Source: UBA7985 sp038141425 (GTDB lineage: Bacteria > Pseudomonadota > Alphaproteobacteria > UBA7985). Taken from it: DNA of 64,000 nt. The stretch spans positions 1 to 64,000 of the forward strand of contig JAYQIC010000007.1 of NCBI GenBank assembly GCA_038141425.1, in the 5' to 3' direction. The first letter of the stretch is position 1. Each line of letters begins with the position of its first letter. Under the pieces are notes generated by a model. That model made no database searches, had not been told where the DNA came from, and saw only the letters and a list, made by a program, of their open reading frames with translations. The position numbers and the translations under genes are program-made. Positions 9,634-18,986 of the stretch are shown piece after piece.

Positions 9634-10482
9634 ATGGTAGCACTGCTGATCATCCAGTCTGTGGTGCAGGGCATCACCGAGTTTCTGCCCGTGTCCAGTT
9701 CAGGCCATCTGGTGCTGATCTGGAGCGTGGCGGCTTGGATGGGTGTCGACACCAGCTTCAGCAATGCGGAAATGCTGACGCTGAACGTGGCCCTGCACGT
9801 CGGAACCCTGTTCGCCGTCGTCATTTACTTCTGGCGGCTGGTCTGGGCGGCGGCGCTGGGTGGGGTCGATTTGCTGCGCTGGCGCGATACCGATAACCGC
9901 CGGCTGTTCGTATTTCTGGTGATCGCCAGCTTCCCGCTCATGGTCGCGGGGCTGCTGGTCGCCATGTTCGTACCCGACCTGTGGCTGCTCAATCCGCTTG
10001 TGGTAGCAGGGGCGACGCTGGTCTTCGGCCTGCTGCTGCTGTTCGCCGACATCGGCTTCGACAGCCGCAGGACGGCCGATGATATCAGCTTGCTGGACGC
10101 TTTGGTGTTCGGGCTGATGCAGTGCCTTGCGCTGATCCCCGGCACGTCGCGTTCGGGGATCACCCTGACCGCGGGGCGCATGCTGTCGATCAACCGCACC
10201 GACGCCGCGCGGCTGTCGATGCTGCTGTCGATCCCGGCAATCGCGGCGGCAGGAGGCTTCGAAGGCCTGCAGCTGGTGGTGGCCGGCGACTGGGCCTTCA
10301 ACCGACTCGCGCTGATCGGGGCGGGGCTGGCGTTCTGCTCTGCCATGGCCGCGATCTGGCTGTTCATGCGGTTTATCCGGGCCTCAGACCTGCTGCCCTT
10401 CGTCATCTACCGCGTGGTGCTCGGCCTGACGATTTTCGCCTTCGTGCTGGTCATCGGCGTGTCGGCGACCCCGCCGATCTGA
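9634..10482 (+). CDS. uppP: Undecaprenyl-diphosphate phosphatase UppP (BacA)
   Basis: Integral membrane enzyme that dephosphorylates undecaprenyl pyrophosphate, recycling the carrier lipid for peptidoglycan. The first signature GITEFLPVSSSGHL lies at residues 13-26, and the second, LIPGTSRSGITLTAGRML, follows later; both belong to the active site. About eight hydrophobic helices and 282 aa are normal for the family. ATG at 9634 is chosen because the family begins just before this helix, although the frame is open upstream to 9535. Reading frame intact. Confidence 0.95.
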   Translation: MVALLIIQSVVQGITEFLPVSSSGHLVLIWSVAAWMGVDTSFSNAEMLTLNVALHVGTLFAVVIYFWRLVWAAALGGVDLLRWRDTDNRRLFVFLVIASFPLMVAGLLVAMFVPDLWLLNPLVVAGATLVFGLLLLFADIGFDSRRTADDISLLDALVFGLMQCLALIPGTSRSGITLTAGRMLSINRTDAARLSMLLSIPAIAAAGGFEGLQLVVAGDWAFNRLALIGAGLAFCSAMAAIWLFMRFIRASDLLPFVIYRVVLGLTIFAFVLVIGVSATPPI

Positions 10483-10503
10483 GCGGGCGTGCTGTCAGCG
10501 CTT

Positions 10504-11439
10504 TCAGACTTCCGCGTATTGCCCGCCGTTGCGAAAGCGCACCAGGTAGGACGGCAGCACCGTCTCGATCGGCGTTGGGTCGACGCCCAGCGCCTCCAGC
10601 CCGGGCAGGCTGCCATCGGCGACGTTGTCCGTCCGCAAGCGCTTGATCTGGTCGATGGTGATGGGCGGCGCCACCGGCGCCAGTGGAGCTCGCCAGCGCA
10701 ATCAGTTCGGCCACGCCCCAAGGCAGATGCACCTGCGGCGCCTTCGATCCCGTCACCGACTGCATCAGGTCGATCAGGGCGCGGAAGCTGTAAACCCCCG
10801 GCCCGACGATATCGTAGACCCTGCCGGCGGTCTGGTCGTCGGCCGCAATCGCTGAAATCGCATCGGCGACGTCGCCGACATAGACCGGCTGGAACCGGGT
10901 CTTGCCACCGCTGATCAGCGGCACCGCAGGCAGGGCGCTGAAGCGGTTGAAGAAGGTGTCCTCCGCCCCGACCAGCAGCCCCGGGCGCACGATCGTCGCT
11001 TTGGGGAAGGCGCGCAGGGTCGCATCCTCACCAAGCGCCTTGCAGCGGGTCGAGTCTGAGCTGTGGTTGGCGTCCGCGCCCAGCGCTGAGACGTGGATCA
11101 GGCGCCGGACACCTGCCTTCGCTGCGGCCTCGGCGACCGTCGCTGCGCCCTTGACCATAGTGGCATCGAAGCTCTGGCCCTTGCCGCTCTCGTAGAAGAC
11201 GGCGACGAGATTGATCACCAGATCGGCACCCTCGACGCGCGCGCGACCGCGGCAGCATTCTGGATCGGCGCGTAGACAGCCTGGATCTGACCGACCTCAC
11301 CTTGGGTCAGCAGGTGCCGCGCCCGCGACGGGTGGCGCGAGGCGACCCGCACCCGATATCCGGCCTTGGCCAGTTGCGGCACGATATAGCGGGCCAGAAA
11401 GCCGGTCCCGCCCATGACTGTTGCGATCTTGTGAGCCAT
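10504..11439 (-). CDS. NDUFA9-like NAD(P)-binding protein (complex I-associated family), frameshifted
   Basis: Atypical SDR protein. The Rossmann motif GGTGFLARYIVPQLA starts at residue 10, followed by YRVRVASRHPSRARHL, INLVAVFYESGKGQSFDAT and RRLIHVSALGAD. Then come RPGLLVGAEDTFFNRFSAL and the C-terminal part PITIDQIKRLRTDNVADG and GVDPTPIETVLPSYL, which is characteristic of bacterial homologues of complex I subunit NDUFA9. Frame changes near 11217 and 10690. In alphaproteobacteria such proteins often accompany cell-envelope genes like uppP, as here (convergent). Exact role unknown. Confidence 0.8.
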
Positions 11440-11656
11440 TTTCAGGGTCTCCGTTCGGCCCCGCGTGGGCGGGGCAGGGAAGCATTGCCTGACAAATAGT
11501 CCAACCTGCGCCGCCTGACAAAGCGCGTATTGACCAAGGGAGCCCTACGCCGCGCGAAACGACACTCTGGCATGTGTTGACATCGGGGACGGAAAGGCTT
11601 TATCCGGCGCACTTCTCGCGGTTGGCGGAGTCAGTCTCCAGCCCAGCCGTACGGGA

Positions 11657-11743
11657 GCCCAGGTGGCGGAATTGGTAGACGCGCAGGTTTCAGGTACCTG
11701 TGCCCTTCGGGGCGTGGAAGTTCGAGTCTTCTCCTGGGCACCA
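11657..11743 (+). tRNA. tRNA-Leu(CAG)
   Basis: 87-nt class II tRNA with encoded CCA. The acceptor stem GCCCAGG pairs with CCTGGGC, the D-arm is GGCGGAATTGGTAGACGC, the anticodon loop has TTCAGGT with anticodon CAG, there is a long variable arm TGCCCTTCGGGGCG, and the T-loop is TTCGAGT. Confidence 0.95.
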
Positions 11744-11915
11744 CATCTTCATTTTTTGGCTGGTATTTTTTCAACGGTGGAGCGTTCTCTGCCGCAGCTT
11801 GGTTTTCCGTTACCCCTCATTTGGCGTCGAACAGTGGCTGGCCTTGCGGGCTATCCGGGGTGCCGTTCCAGAGCGCCGTTTCAAAGCGCCCAGAGCGCCG
11901 GTCTGTCACGGTCAG

Positions 11916-12862
11916 TCAGCGGCCGCTGCCGGTAAAGAAGCCCCAAAGCCAGTCATCGGCGTCTTGACCGTCGATCCGGAACCGCAGCCAGACGTGACCC
12001 TGCCCCCGAACCCGGTGGATCACGAGGCCGGTTTTCATCGACGCTGCTTTCCACTGAGTCAGACGCGCTGAAGACCCGGCGTTCGACGGGGCCTTCAACG
12101 TCTCAGCGCGGCGCGCTCGGTCAGGGTCAGCAGGCCACGCCAGTGCCCGGTGATTGCATCAAGCGACAGTCCGCCCTCGCCACCGGTCAGGGGCAGGACC
12201 CCATCTGCTGTGCCGTGGAACACCGCGAGACGCGTTCGGCCCTCGGGCTGGCAGGTCGCGGCGGTGTCCGCCAGCATGGTTCCGGCATGGATGCCCACGG
12301 CGGCAAACCGCGCGGAGCGGAAACAGGCCAGCGCATAGGCCATCATCCCGCCGTTTGAGTAGCCAACGGCGTAGGTGCGCGCCGGGTCCAGCCGTAGCGG
12401 GCTGCCCAGCCGGTCGAGCAGGGCGTCGATGAAAGCCAGATCATCGCTGCTGCTCTTGTTGTTCTTCGAGGCGGGCGCTGGGTTCCAGTGGAAGCTGTCG
12501 GCGATCCCCGCGATGGGCAGGCCCTCGGGGTAGATCAGGACGAAGCCGTTGCGATCGGCCAGCGCCCGCAGGTCCACCCAGCGGGCAAATTCTTCCGCGC
12601 GGCTGCCGTAGCCGTGCAGGGCCAGCAGCACCGGCCTCAGCCTGGGACTGGTGTCAGGGGCAGCAGCTTGGGGGCGGTAGACCAGCGCCATGCGGGTGAT
12701 GCCGTCAACGTCAAGCCGCAGCGCCGTGGTTTCTCCGGCCGGGAAAGTCGTTGGCTCTGTCTCAACGCTCAATGTCTCAGACTGATCCGCCAGCGCGGGC
12801 GGCAGGAACGCCAGCAGCGCGATGAAGACGGTTGTCAGGACGATTTGCACCTTCCGGCTCAC
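11916..12862 (-). CDS. Secreted esterase of the PHB depolymerase/LpqC family (frameshifted)
   Basis: Exported alpha/beta hydrolase. GTG start at 12862 overlaps the stop of the upstream BKACE gene (GTGA). A signal peptide (KVQIVLTTVFIALLAFLPPALA) is followed by the oxyanion region LLALHGYGSRAEEFARW, FVLIYPEGL, the nucleophile elbow VGYSNGGMMAYALAC and the acid region VFHGTADGVLPLTGG. The reading frame breaks near 12095. The next frame supplies IHRVRGQGHVWLRF, with the expected catalytic His, and the closing helix DADDWLWGFFTG. Such enzymes hydrolyse feruloyl, acetyl or short polyester bonds; the substrate here is unknown. Confidence 0.75.
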
Positions 12863-13638
12863 GACGAACGTTCTCCCCGGCTCAGAAAGGTCCGCAGCGA
12901 CGCCGCATTGTCGGCGTGTGGCCTGCCATCCTCGCCGCAAAGGCTGTTCTCGAAGCCAAGCCGGACACCGAGACCCTGCGCCCTTGCCACCGACAGACAG
13001 CGATGCTCCTGCGGGCCGAAGGCGCAGACGCTGGCCCGCCAGTTGCCTTCGCCGGTCCGGTTTTCAGCGCCGCCAGCAGGGGGTCCATGTCGTCGGGTCT
13101 GGCGTCTCGTGGCGGTGCGTACTGGCCCAGCACCAGCAGCACCCGGTCCTGTCGTTGGCCGAACGGTGCCGTCGCTGCGCCAGTCCAGCAACTGCGCCAC
13201 GCAGGCCGGGGCGTAGAGAATGTGCTGCAGCTCGATACCGGCCTCGTCGGCGAAGGCAAAAGCCCGCCGCGCGACCGCCGGATCGGCCGCCATCTCCCGC
13301 ACTGCGACGCTCGCGGCAGCGGGCCGGAGCGCTTGCAGGCAGGCAAGCTGCTCGGCGGGCTGGTAGCGCCCTGCGCTTTCCGTCGTGATCTGCACGCCCA
13401 GCCTTGGTGCCTGCTCGGCGACGGCGGCCATAGCGTCCCGATAGCGGTGAGGATCGAGGCTATGGCGCTGGGCATCGTCTCGCACGTGCAGGTGGATCGC
13501 GGTGGCGCCCTCACGCTGGCAGGCGCGCGCGGTGCCGGCGAGGTCGGCTTCCGTTACCGGCAGTGCGGGATGGTCGGCGGTGGTCCGCCGTGCCCCGTTG
13601 GGGGCAATCATCAGGCTGTAGTCGAGGGTATCCGGCAT
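12859..13638 (-). CDS. BKACE family (DUF849) beta-keto acid cleavage enzyme, frameshifted
   Basis: TIM-barrel zinc enzyme of the 3-keto-5-aminohexanoate cleavage (Kce) family, which condenses a beta-keto acid with acetyl-CoA. Starts MPDTLDYSLMIAPNGARRT; the zinc-binding HxH is in ATAIHLHVRD; later segments LGVQITTESAGRY, FGPQEHRCLS and VRLGFENSLCGEDGRPH are typical. Frame changes near 13165 and 13060. It is translationally coupled to the esterase and divergent from the dioxygenase operon. Substrate specificity within the family cannot be read from sequence; a link to aromatic or ester catabolism is inference from context. Confidence 0.8.
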   Translation of the reverse strand: MPDTLDYSLMIAPNGARRTTADHPALPVTEADLAGTARACQREGATAIHLHVRDDAQRHSLDPHRYRDAMAAVAEQAPRLGVQITTESAGRYQPAEQLACLQALRPAAASVAVREMAADPAVARRAFAFADEAGIELQHILYAPACVAQLLDWRSDGTVRPTTGPGAAGAGPVRTATRRQTRRHGPPAGGAENRTGEGNWRASVCAFGPQEHRCLSVARAQGLGVRLGFENSLCGEDGRPHADNAASLRTFLSRGERSS

Positions 13639-13800
13639 TGCGGTAATCCTGCTTTTTGTCACCCACAATGCCCGCGATCGGGGCTGCCGATAAGCCTGTT
13701 TCTGCTGGTCAGGGCGAGCGAGGTTGATCATCAACGGAGGCTCAAGTAGCGTCGAAACAGCGCTGCAGAGCCCGCGCGCCGACGGGTGGAGGAAACAACC

Positions 13801-14808
13801 ATGGTGCTGAGCAACCCCGTCGCCGATGTCCCGTTCAACATCACCCGGCTGAGCCACGTGGTGCTGACCAGCCGCGATCTCGACGCCACCCGCTATTTCT
13901 ACGAGTCCGGCCTCGGGCTGGAGGTGACCGAGCACAGCGACGAGCACCTGTGCCTGCGTGCCATCGAAGAAGTCGCCCACCACTCCCTGCGTTTTGACAA
14001 GGTTGACCGGGACGGCCCCGGGCAGGTTCGGGCCATCGGCTACCGCATGTTCAGCGATGATGACTTGCGCCGCGCCTTCGACTGGCTGTCGGCGCGGGGC
14101 GATCAGCCGGCCTGGGTCGAGCGCCCGTTCCAGGGCCTGACCCTGCGCGTTGTCGATGCTGTCGGCGTGCCGGTCGAGTTCACGGCCACCATGCCCGGCC
14201 CGGAAAACCGCATGCGCCACTTCCACACCCACGCGGGCGGAAAGCTGGTGTTTCTCGACCACGTGCAGGTCGCGACCCACGACGTACAGGCGGCCTACGA
14301 CTGGTATATCGATCTGGGCTTCCGGCTGACCGAGTATACGGCGACCGACGGCTCGGACGAGCTCTGGGGTGTCTGGCTCAAGCGCAAGAACAATACGCAG
14401 GACGTGGTCTATTCCAACGGCGCCGGCCCGCGTCTCCACCACCTCGCCTATCATACGCCCGAGATCGCCAACGTCATCCACGGTGCCGATGTCATGGCGT
14501 CATTGGGGCTGGCGGAGACGATGGACCGGGCGCCGGGGCGGCATGGGATCGGCAACGCCTTCTTCGTCTACTATCGCGACCCGGATGGGCACAGGGTCGA
14601 GACCTTCACCAGCCACTACAACGTCATCGATCAGGATCACCCGCCGACCCGTTGGGACCTCAGTGATACCCGGCGATCCCAGATCTGGGGCTTCCCGGCA
14701 CCGAAGAAGTGGTTCTACGAAGCTTCGGAATTCGAAGGCGTCGCGGTCAATCCGCCGACCCTCGATGCCCCGCCCGTCACCCTCGAAGATTTTCTCGCCA
14801 ACAGCTAG
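13801..14808 (+). CDS. hpaD: Extradiol ring-cleavage dioxygenase (homoprotocatechuate 2,3-dioxygenase type)
   Basis: Type I vicinal-oxygen-chelate dioxygenase that opens a catechol ring next to the hydroxyls. Two tandem glyoxalase-like modules span 335 aa. Predicted metal ligands are His154 (FLDHVQVATH), His214 (RLHHLAYHTPE) and Glu267 (GHRVETFT). These positions match the Fe/Mn ligands known in Brevibacterium and Arthrobacter homoprotocatechuate 2,3-dioxygenases almost exactly, and the C-terminus WDLSDTRRSQIWGFPAPKKW is also like theirs. RBS GGTGGAGG precedes the ATG at 13801. First gene of an operon with an FAH-family enzyme and RidA. The substrate is probably homoprotocatechuate or a close catechol. 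Confidence 0.85.
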   Translation: MVLSNPVADVPFNITRLSHVVLTSRDLDATRYFYESGLGLEVTEHSDEHLCLRAIEEVAHHSLRFDKVDRDGPGQVRAIGYRMFSDDDLRRAFDWLSARGDQPAWVERPFQGLTLRVVDAVGVPVEFTATMPGPENRMRHFHTHAGGKLVFLDHVQVATHDVQAAYDWYIDLGFRLTEYTATDGSDELWGVWLKRKNNTQDVVYSNGAGPRLHHLAYHTPEIANVIHGADVMASLGLAETMDRAPGRHGIGNAFFVYYRDPDGHRVETFTSHYNVIDQDHPPTRWDLSDTRRSQIWGFPAPKKWFYEASEFEGVAVNPPTLDAPPVTLEDFLANS

Positions 14809-14815
14809 GATCAGC

Positions 14816-15802
14816 ATGAAGTTCGGCACCCGTATCCTTGATGGCCGGGAGCAGGCCATCGTCCGAGGCGCTGACGGCGCCGTGCGTGTTCTTGCTGACG
14901 TGACAGAGGCCGCAGGGCTGGGCCGGATCGACGACGTGCTCAGCCTGGTCCGCGCCTGCGATGACCAGCCCGACCTGCTGTCCCGCCTCGACCCCGACGC
15001 GCTGCCGGGCGAAGACGAGGCGACCATTGACTGGGCGCCGCCGCTGCCCAATCCGTCGATGATTCTCAACGTCGCCTTCAACAACCGGGAGCTGATGCGC
15101 AACGCTCACGTCGACCCTGGCGTCCCCAATTTCTTCCTCAAGCCGCCCTCCTGCATGATCGGCTCGGGCAAGGAGATCATCGTTGACCCGGACTGGGGCG
15201 CGGTCATTCCTGAGCCCGAGGTCTGCGCCGTGATCGGCAAGCGCGCCAAGCACGTGCGGGAGGAGGATGCGCTGGACGTGATCTTTGGCTTCCTGATCCA
15301 CAACGATATCACCAGTCATGGGCTCAAATTCATGAAGGACAGCATCGCCGTAAGCTACCCTCCGGATATGGCGCGGCCGGAGTTCTACACCTGGCGGCGG
15401 CTGCACGGGGAAGAGGATACCGACGCGTACTTTGTCTATCACACGCGGTCCAAAGGCACGGATACCTTCGGCCCCATGGGGCCATGGATCACCACGGCAG
15501 ATGAGATCGACGATCCCAACGACCTCCACGTCACTGGCCGGCTCAACGATGATGTCTTCACGCAGGACCACACCGGCAACTATCGTTTCTCTATCCAGCG
15601 CTGCATCGCGGAAGCCAGCCAGCATTTCACCCTGCGCCCGGGCGACCTGCTCAGCTTCGGCACCACGGGCAAGGGCAACGACAAGTTCCCTCGCGGGCAC
15701 AAAAGCGTTCTCATCGGTCAGCAGCAGGGGTCGATTTTGATCGAGATTGATCCGCTCGGCCGGCTGGAAAATCCGATCCGGCACCAGAAGGGCGGGGCCT
15801 GA
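14816..15802 (+). CDS. Fumarylacetoacetate hydrolase family protein
   Basis: FAH-fold enzyme following the dioxygenase by 7 bp, in the right place to decarboxylate, isomerise or hydrolyse the ring-cleavage product (HpaG-like role). Visible: N-terminal domain MKFGTRILDGREQAIVRG, then PSMILNVAFNNRELM, NFFLKPPSCMIGSG, the metal-binding EPEVCAVIGKRAKHV and FGFLIHNDITSHG. The C-terminal core follows with PWITTADEIDDPNDL and LRPGDLLSFGTTGKG. 328 aa, frame intact. It is longer than bacterial HpaG halves, and the long insert FMKDSIAVSYPPDMARPEFY is unusual, so an FAH-like hydrolase acting on a related dioate is also possible. Confidence 0.8.
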   Translation: MKFGTRILDGREQAIVRGADGAVRVLADVTEAAGLGRIDDVLSLVRACDDQPDLLSRLDPDALPGEDEATIDWAPPLPNPSMILNVAFNNRELMRNAHVDPGVPNFFLKPPSCMIGSGKEIIVDPDWGAVIPEPEVCAVIGKRAKHVREEDALDVIFGFLIHNDITSHGLKFMKDSIAVSYPPDMARPEFYTWRRLHGEEDTDAYFVYHTRSKGTDTFGPMGPWITTADEIDDPNDLHVTGRLNDDVFTQDHTGNYRFSIQRCIAEASQHFTLRPGDLLSFGTTGKGNDKFPRGHKSVLIGQQQGSILIEIDPLGRLENPIRHQKGGA

Positions 15803-16182
15803 ATGGTTCGGTCGATCTACGCCAAAGGTGCAGCCCAGCATCTGAACCCCGTGCCCAACGCCGCCGTGCATCGGGGGTGCTGGTGACGTCGGGCGTCCTG
15901 GGCAAGGATCCGGCGACAGGTGACTACGCCAAAGAGACGGCCGAGCAGATCCGGCTGGCTTTCGAGCTACTGCCCGGGATCCTCGCCGATGGCGGCGCAG
16001 AGCTGCAGGACGTGGTTAAGGTCGACCTCTATTTCGCAGACCGAGACGACCGGCCGATGGCGAATGTGCACTGGGAACGGTTGTGGCCGAACCCCGAGCA
16101 ACGCCCGGCGCGGCAGGCGCACCAGGTCGATCTGCCTGGTGCGTGCCGGTTCCAGCTGGTGGCGATGGCGGTGCTGGGCTAA
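15803..16182 (+). CDS. RidA family protein (frameshifted)
   Basis: Small YjgF/YER057c/UK114-type protein; members deaminate reactive enamines/imines or act in catabolic operons. Its ATG overlaps the stop of the FAH gene (TGAATG), so it is translationally coupled. Segments: MVRSIYAKGAAQHLNPVPNA, LVTSGVLGKDPATGDYAKET, DVVKVDLYFADRDD and the C-terminal trimer-interface strand CRFQLVAMAVLG. One base change of frame at about 15870. About 126 aa when corrected, the normal size. Its location suggests handling of a reactive intermediate from ring cleavage. Confidence 0.75.
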
Positions 16183-16266
16183 GGGCAGGGCTCTGCCATA
16201 TGCCGGCCTGAAGGCGACGTGGAAATTCTGCTAATCTCAGCGTACGGACTTCCGGGAACGAGGAAA

Positions 16267-17160
16267 ATGGTCATGAACTTTCGGTTTTTGGAGCCACGGT
16301 CTGCCTGCTGATGGCTATTGCCCTGATGCCAGTGACCGCCAACGCTGATCACAAGATGCTACGCAACCTGTCTGCCAACGGTCCATGGAAGACCAACCTG
16401 CAGTGGGTTAAGGGTAAGGCCATTCGTGGCTTCAAAATCGACGACCGCGGCCGCAGCCTCGCGGTGGATCAGGCGGGTGTCCCCGCCCCGATCGGGGTTG
16501 AAGAGGGGCTTCGCGCCTATTTCCAGTGGGCGCCAACCGATGAAAGCACCATTCGTTTCTTCGACCACATCGGCTACAGCGACCTCGTTGATGGCCGTTG
16601 GACAGCGCCGCAGATCGTGACCTTCGACGCTGACTTTTAGCAGCCGGGACCGGCACAAGTATCCCTTCGACCCGGCGCTAGTTCGGCTCGATGACGGGCG
16701 CTAACGGATGTACTTCACCCGCAACAACAGTGCGGCCCGGCCTCCAGTACGAGATTTCAGTATCGGCTCAGCCATCAGCGACGACGGCGTGTTTTTCCGG
16801 GTCGAGCCGGGTGACCGTTTCAAGCTCAGATGTTGGCCCGATTAACGACTGCAGCGTGATCTTCTTCGACGGCCTCTGGCACCTGATTTCGCCCGATCAC
16901 GCCAATATTGGCGTTGGCTTCTATGCGACGCGTCGCAGGATGGGCTGACGTTTGAGCGGCAGCAAAATCTGTTCTTCTAGGGCGGGGCCGGGCTGGGCAA
17001 TATGGTCGAGCACGAGGGCGACGTCTTCTTCGTCGGCACCGGCTTTACCCTCAAGACCAATGATTTTGCCCGCTGGCAGCTGGTCGACCGCAACCGTTTC
17101 GCCGACGCCGGTGCGGCGGTGTTTAACGACGAGATCCACGTGCTCTCCGTGGGGCGCTAG
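16267..17160 (+). pseudogene. Secreted beta-propeller-like (GH43/32-type) protein with frameshifts and in-frame stops
   Basis: After a GAGGAAA RBS the product begins MVMNF and, with a shift in a T-run near 16282, continues with a signal peptide ending ALMPVTANA. The mature part has blade-like repeats: GYSDLVDGRWTAPQIVTFDA, PFDPALVRLDDGR-x-RMYFTRN, GSAISDDGVFFRVEPGDRF, VIFFDGLWHLISPDHANIGV, GLTFERQQNLFF-x-GG, MVEHEGDVFFVGTGF and VFNDEIHVLSVGR. The pattern resembles five-bladed glycosidase-like propellers. Two in-frame stops (TAA near 16703 where Tyr fits, TAG near 16978 where Trp fits) and several frame changes break it. It could be a true pseudogene or error-prone sequence. Function unknown. 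Confidence 0.5.
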
Positions 17161-17217
17161 GGGGCGGCTCGGGGCCTTACTCCATGAGGGGGGGGGCGGA
17201 GCCGGGGCTACCCGCTG

Positions 17218-17736
17218 TCAGCCGCAAACCGGTCCGATTACCAGCCGCAGACCGGTTTCACTGTTCACGAACGCCCCCTGATCATCCAGCCCTTCGCCGG
17301 CCTCGTCGATGTCGGCCCGGGTCAGGCCCTGCGCCATTGCGGTTTCGATCAGGGTACGCGGGCTGATGTCACAGCCGTTCTCCTCGAAAATCGCCACCAG
17401 GATTTCTTCGGGCGTGCCGGTCAGGATCTCTGGCTCTGCCACTGCAGTTCCTTCACAGCGATCGCCGCTGACCAGCACCAGATTGCCGTCGACATCGCGG
17501 CGGAGCCTGCCTTCAGCGATCATGGTATCCATGGCGTCTTTCATGTCGATGGGGGCAAAACCCTCCACCGAGAGACTGCGGTCGATGTAGTCATCAAAGG
17601 TCAGACTGCATTCGTTCTCTTCCAACCAACCCACGAGCACGTCTTCGGCCGTGTCCGGCGCAGCAGCGATAGCCCCGGCGAAGACCAGAACAATCAGCGT
17701 GGTCAGAATTTTGGCGTTTCGGCTCATTTTCCGCAT
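17218..17736 (-). CDS. Secreted protein with two internal repeats, unknown function
   Basis: 172-aa product with a signal peptide (KILTTLIVLVFAGAIAAA). The mature part consists of two related units of about 65 residues. The first runs from DVLVGWLEENECSLTFDDYI to LVLVSGDRC; the second runs from EILVAIFEENGCDISPRTLI to RLVIGPVC. Each unit has one Cys after the LEEN/FEEN motif and one at its end, suggesting one disulphide per unit. The domain is acidic. ATG at 17736 has a GGAGAG RBS six bases upstream. Not recognised; frame intact. Confidence 0.65.
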   Translation of the reverse strand: MRKMSRNAKILTTLIVLVFAGAIAAAPDTAEDVLVGWLEENECSLTFDDYIDRSLSVEGFAPIDMKDAMDTMIAEGRLRRDVDGNLVLVSGDRCEGTAVAEPEILTGTPEEILVAIFEENGCDISPRTLIETAMAQGLTRADIDEAGEGLDDQGAFVNSETGLRLVIGPVCG

Positions 17737-17883
17737 CGCTTCTCTCCGGACAGCAAGGCGGGGGACAGCAATCTGGTCGCGCACTGGCAGCGACATTCAC
17801 CTCATTATGCGACGAGAATAGCGCAATCACCTGCCGTGGGGATAGCGGAAGATATCCCCGATCTCATCACCTTAACCCGGGCC

Positions 17884-18819
17884 TCAGGCCTCGTTCATGA
17901 ACCAGTCAGGTTCGGCGTTGGCGCCACAAAGAAGGACCGCAACCCGCTCGTCCTTTTCCGGGACATAGGCGCCCGAGGTCAGGGCCGCGAGCGCGGTCGC
18001 AGCGCTGGGCTCGACCACGATCCGGCTGGCATCCCACAGCCGCCGCTGCGCTTCGAAGGTGTCGGCGTCGGAGACGACGGCATGACCGTCGAGCCACTTC
18101 TGTGCCGCCGCCCAGCCACGGTCGCCGATGGCGCTGGCCCCCAGACCGCTGGCGGAAATCCCGCCCGGCATGATGGTTACCTGCTCGCCCTTCTCCCGGC
18201 TTGGCGCCATGGACGCCGTCAGTTCTGTCTCGACCGCGATGATGCGCAGATCGTCCTGATAGTGGGAGAGGACGCCACCGATCAGCCCGCCGCCGCCGAC
18301 CGACACCAGCAGGGTGTCGATCTCGGCCTGCGCTGACAGTTCGAGGGCGACCGTACCCTGTCCGGCCAGCGTGGCATCGGAGTCAAAGGGGTGGATCTCC
18401 AGCGCGCCGGTGCGCGCAGCGTGGGCCTGGCAGACAACGTAGGCATCGCTCACCGGATCGGGCACGGCGACGACTTCGGCCCCGAAGCCACGCATCCGGC
18501 GCAGCTTGACTTCGGCTGCGATGGCCGCCGGGACGTAGATGGTCGACGGGATGCCCAGCGCGGTCGCGGCGTAGGCGACCCCGGCGCCGTGGTTGCCGCC
18601 CGAGGTGGCCACGACCCCGGCTTGGCTGAGCTCGCTGGTCAGCAGATTGTTGAAGGCACCGCGGAGCTTGAACGAGCCCGTAGCCTGCAGGTGCTCCATC
18701 TTGAAGGTTACCGGATAGCCCAGCCCCAGCGCGTCGGCGTCCATATGCATCACCGGGGTCCGGCGGATGTAGGGGGAGATCCGTTCATAGGCGGCTTCGA
18801 TGTCTGGGCGACCGATCAT
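17884..18819 (-). CDS. PLP-dependent threonine/serine dehydratase family protein
   Basis: Fold-type II PLP enzyme acting on hydroxyamino acids. The PLP Lys lies in TGSFKLRGAFNNL, the substrate loop is TSGGNHGAGVAYAA, the phosphate-binding glycine loop is SVGGGGLIGGV, and the end AVLLCGANAEPDW is typical. At 311 aa it lacks the C-terminal ACT/regulatory domain of biosynthetic IlvA, so it is a catabolic threonine or threo-3-hydroxyaspartate dehydratase, or a serine racemase. ATG at 18819 preferred over GTG at 18840. Intact frame. Confidence 0.85.
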   Translation of the reverse strand: MIGRPDIEAAYERISPYIRRTPVMHMDADALGLGYPVTFKMEHLQATGSFKLRGAFNNLLTSELSQAGVVATSGGNHGAGVAYAATALGIPSTIYVPAAIAAEVKLRRMRGFGAEVVAVPDPVSDAYVVCQAHAARTGALEIHPFDSDATLAGQGTVALELSAQAEIDTLLVSVGGGGLIGGVLSHYQDDLRIIAVETELTASMAPSREKGEQVTIMPGGISASGLGASAIGDRGWAAAQKWLDGHAVVSDADTFEAQRRLWDASRIVVEPSAATALAALTSGAYVPEKDERVAVLLCGANAEPDWFMNEA

Positions 18820-18986
18820 GCTACTCGTCTTTCTGTCCACGCGCGGTGACGGATGCCGGGGTTCCCGGACGCTCGCCGCGACGGTTCAATGTACCGTCTG
18901 AGGCAACCCAGTTTCGGCGCGCGGTCAAGCCCTCATTCACCCTGCAGAGCCGTACGGACCCATAATTGACGCGATCGGTCTCGTGC

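Noticed and set aside
12859..14481. 540-codon minus-strand open frame covering the dioxygenase gene
   Set aside because: Only its downstream part (to about 13638) is the BKACE gene; the upstream part is an antisense shadow of the dioxygenase in GC-rich DNA.
14777..15871. 364-codon frame antisense to the FAH gene
   Set aside because: Shadow frame; the plus-strand protein has clear FAH motifs.
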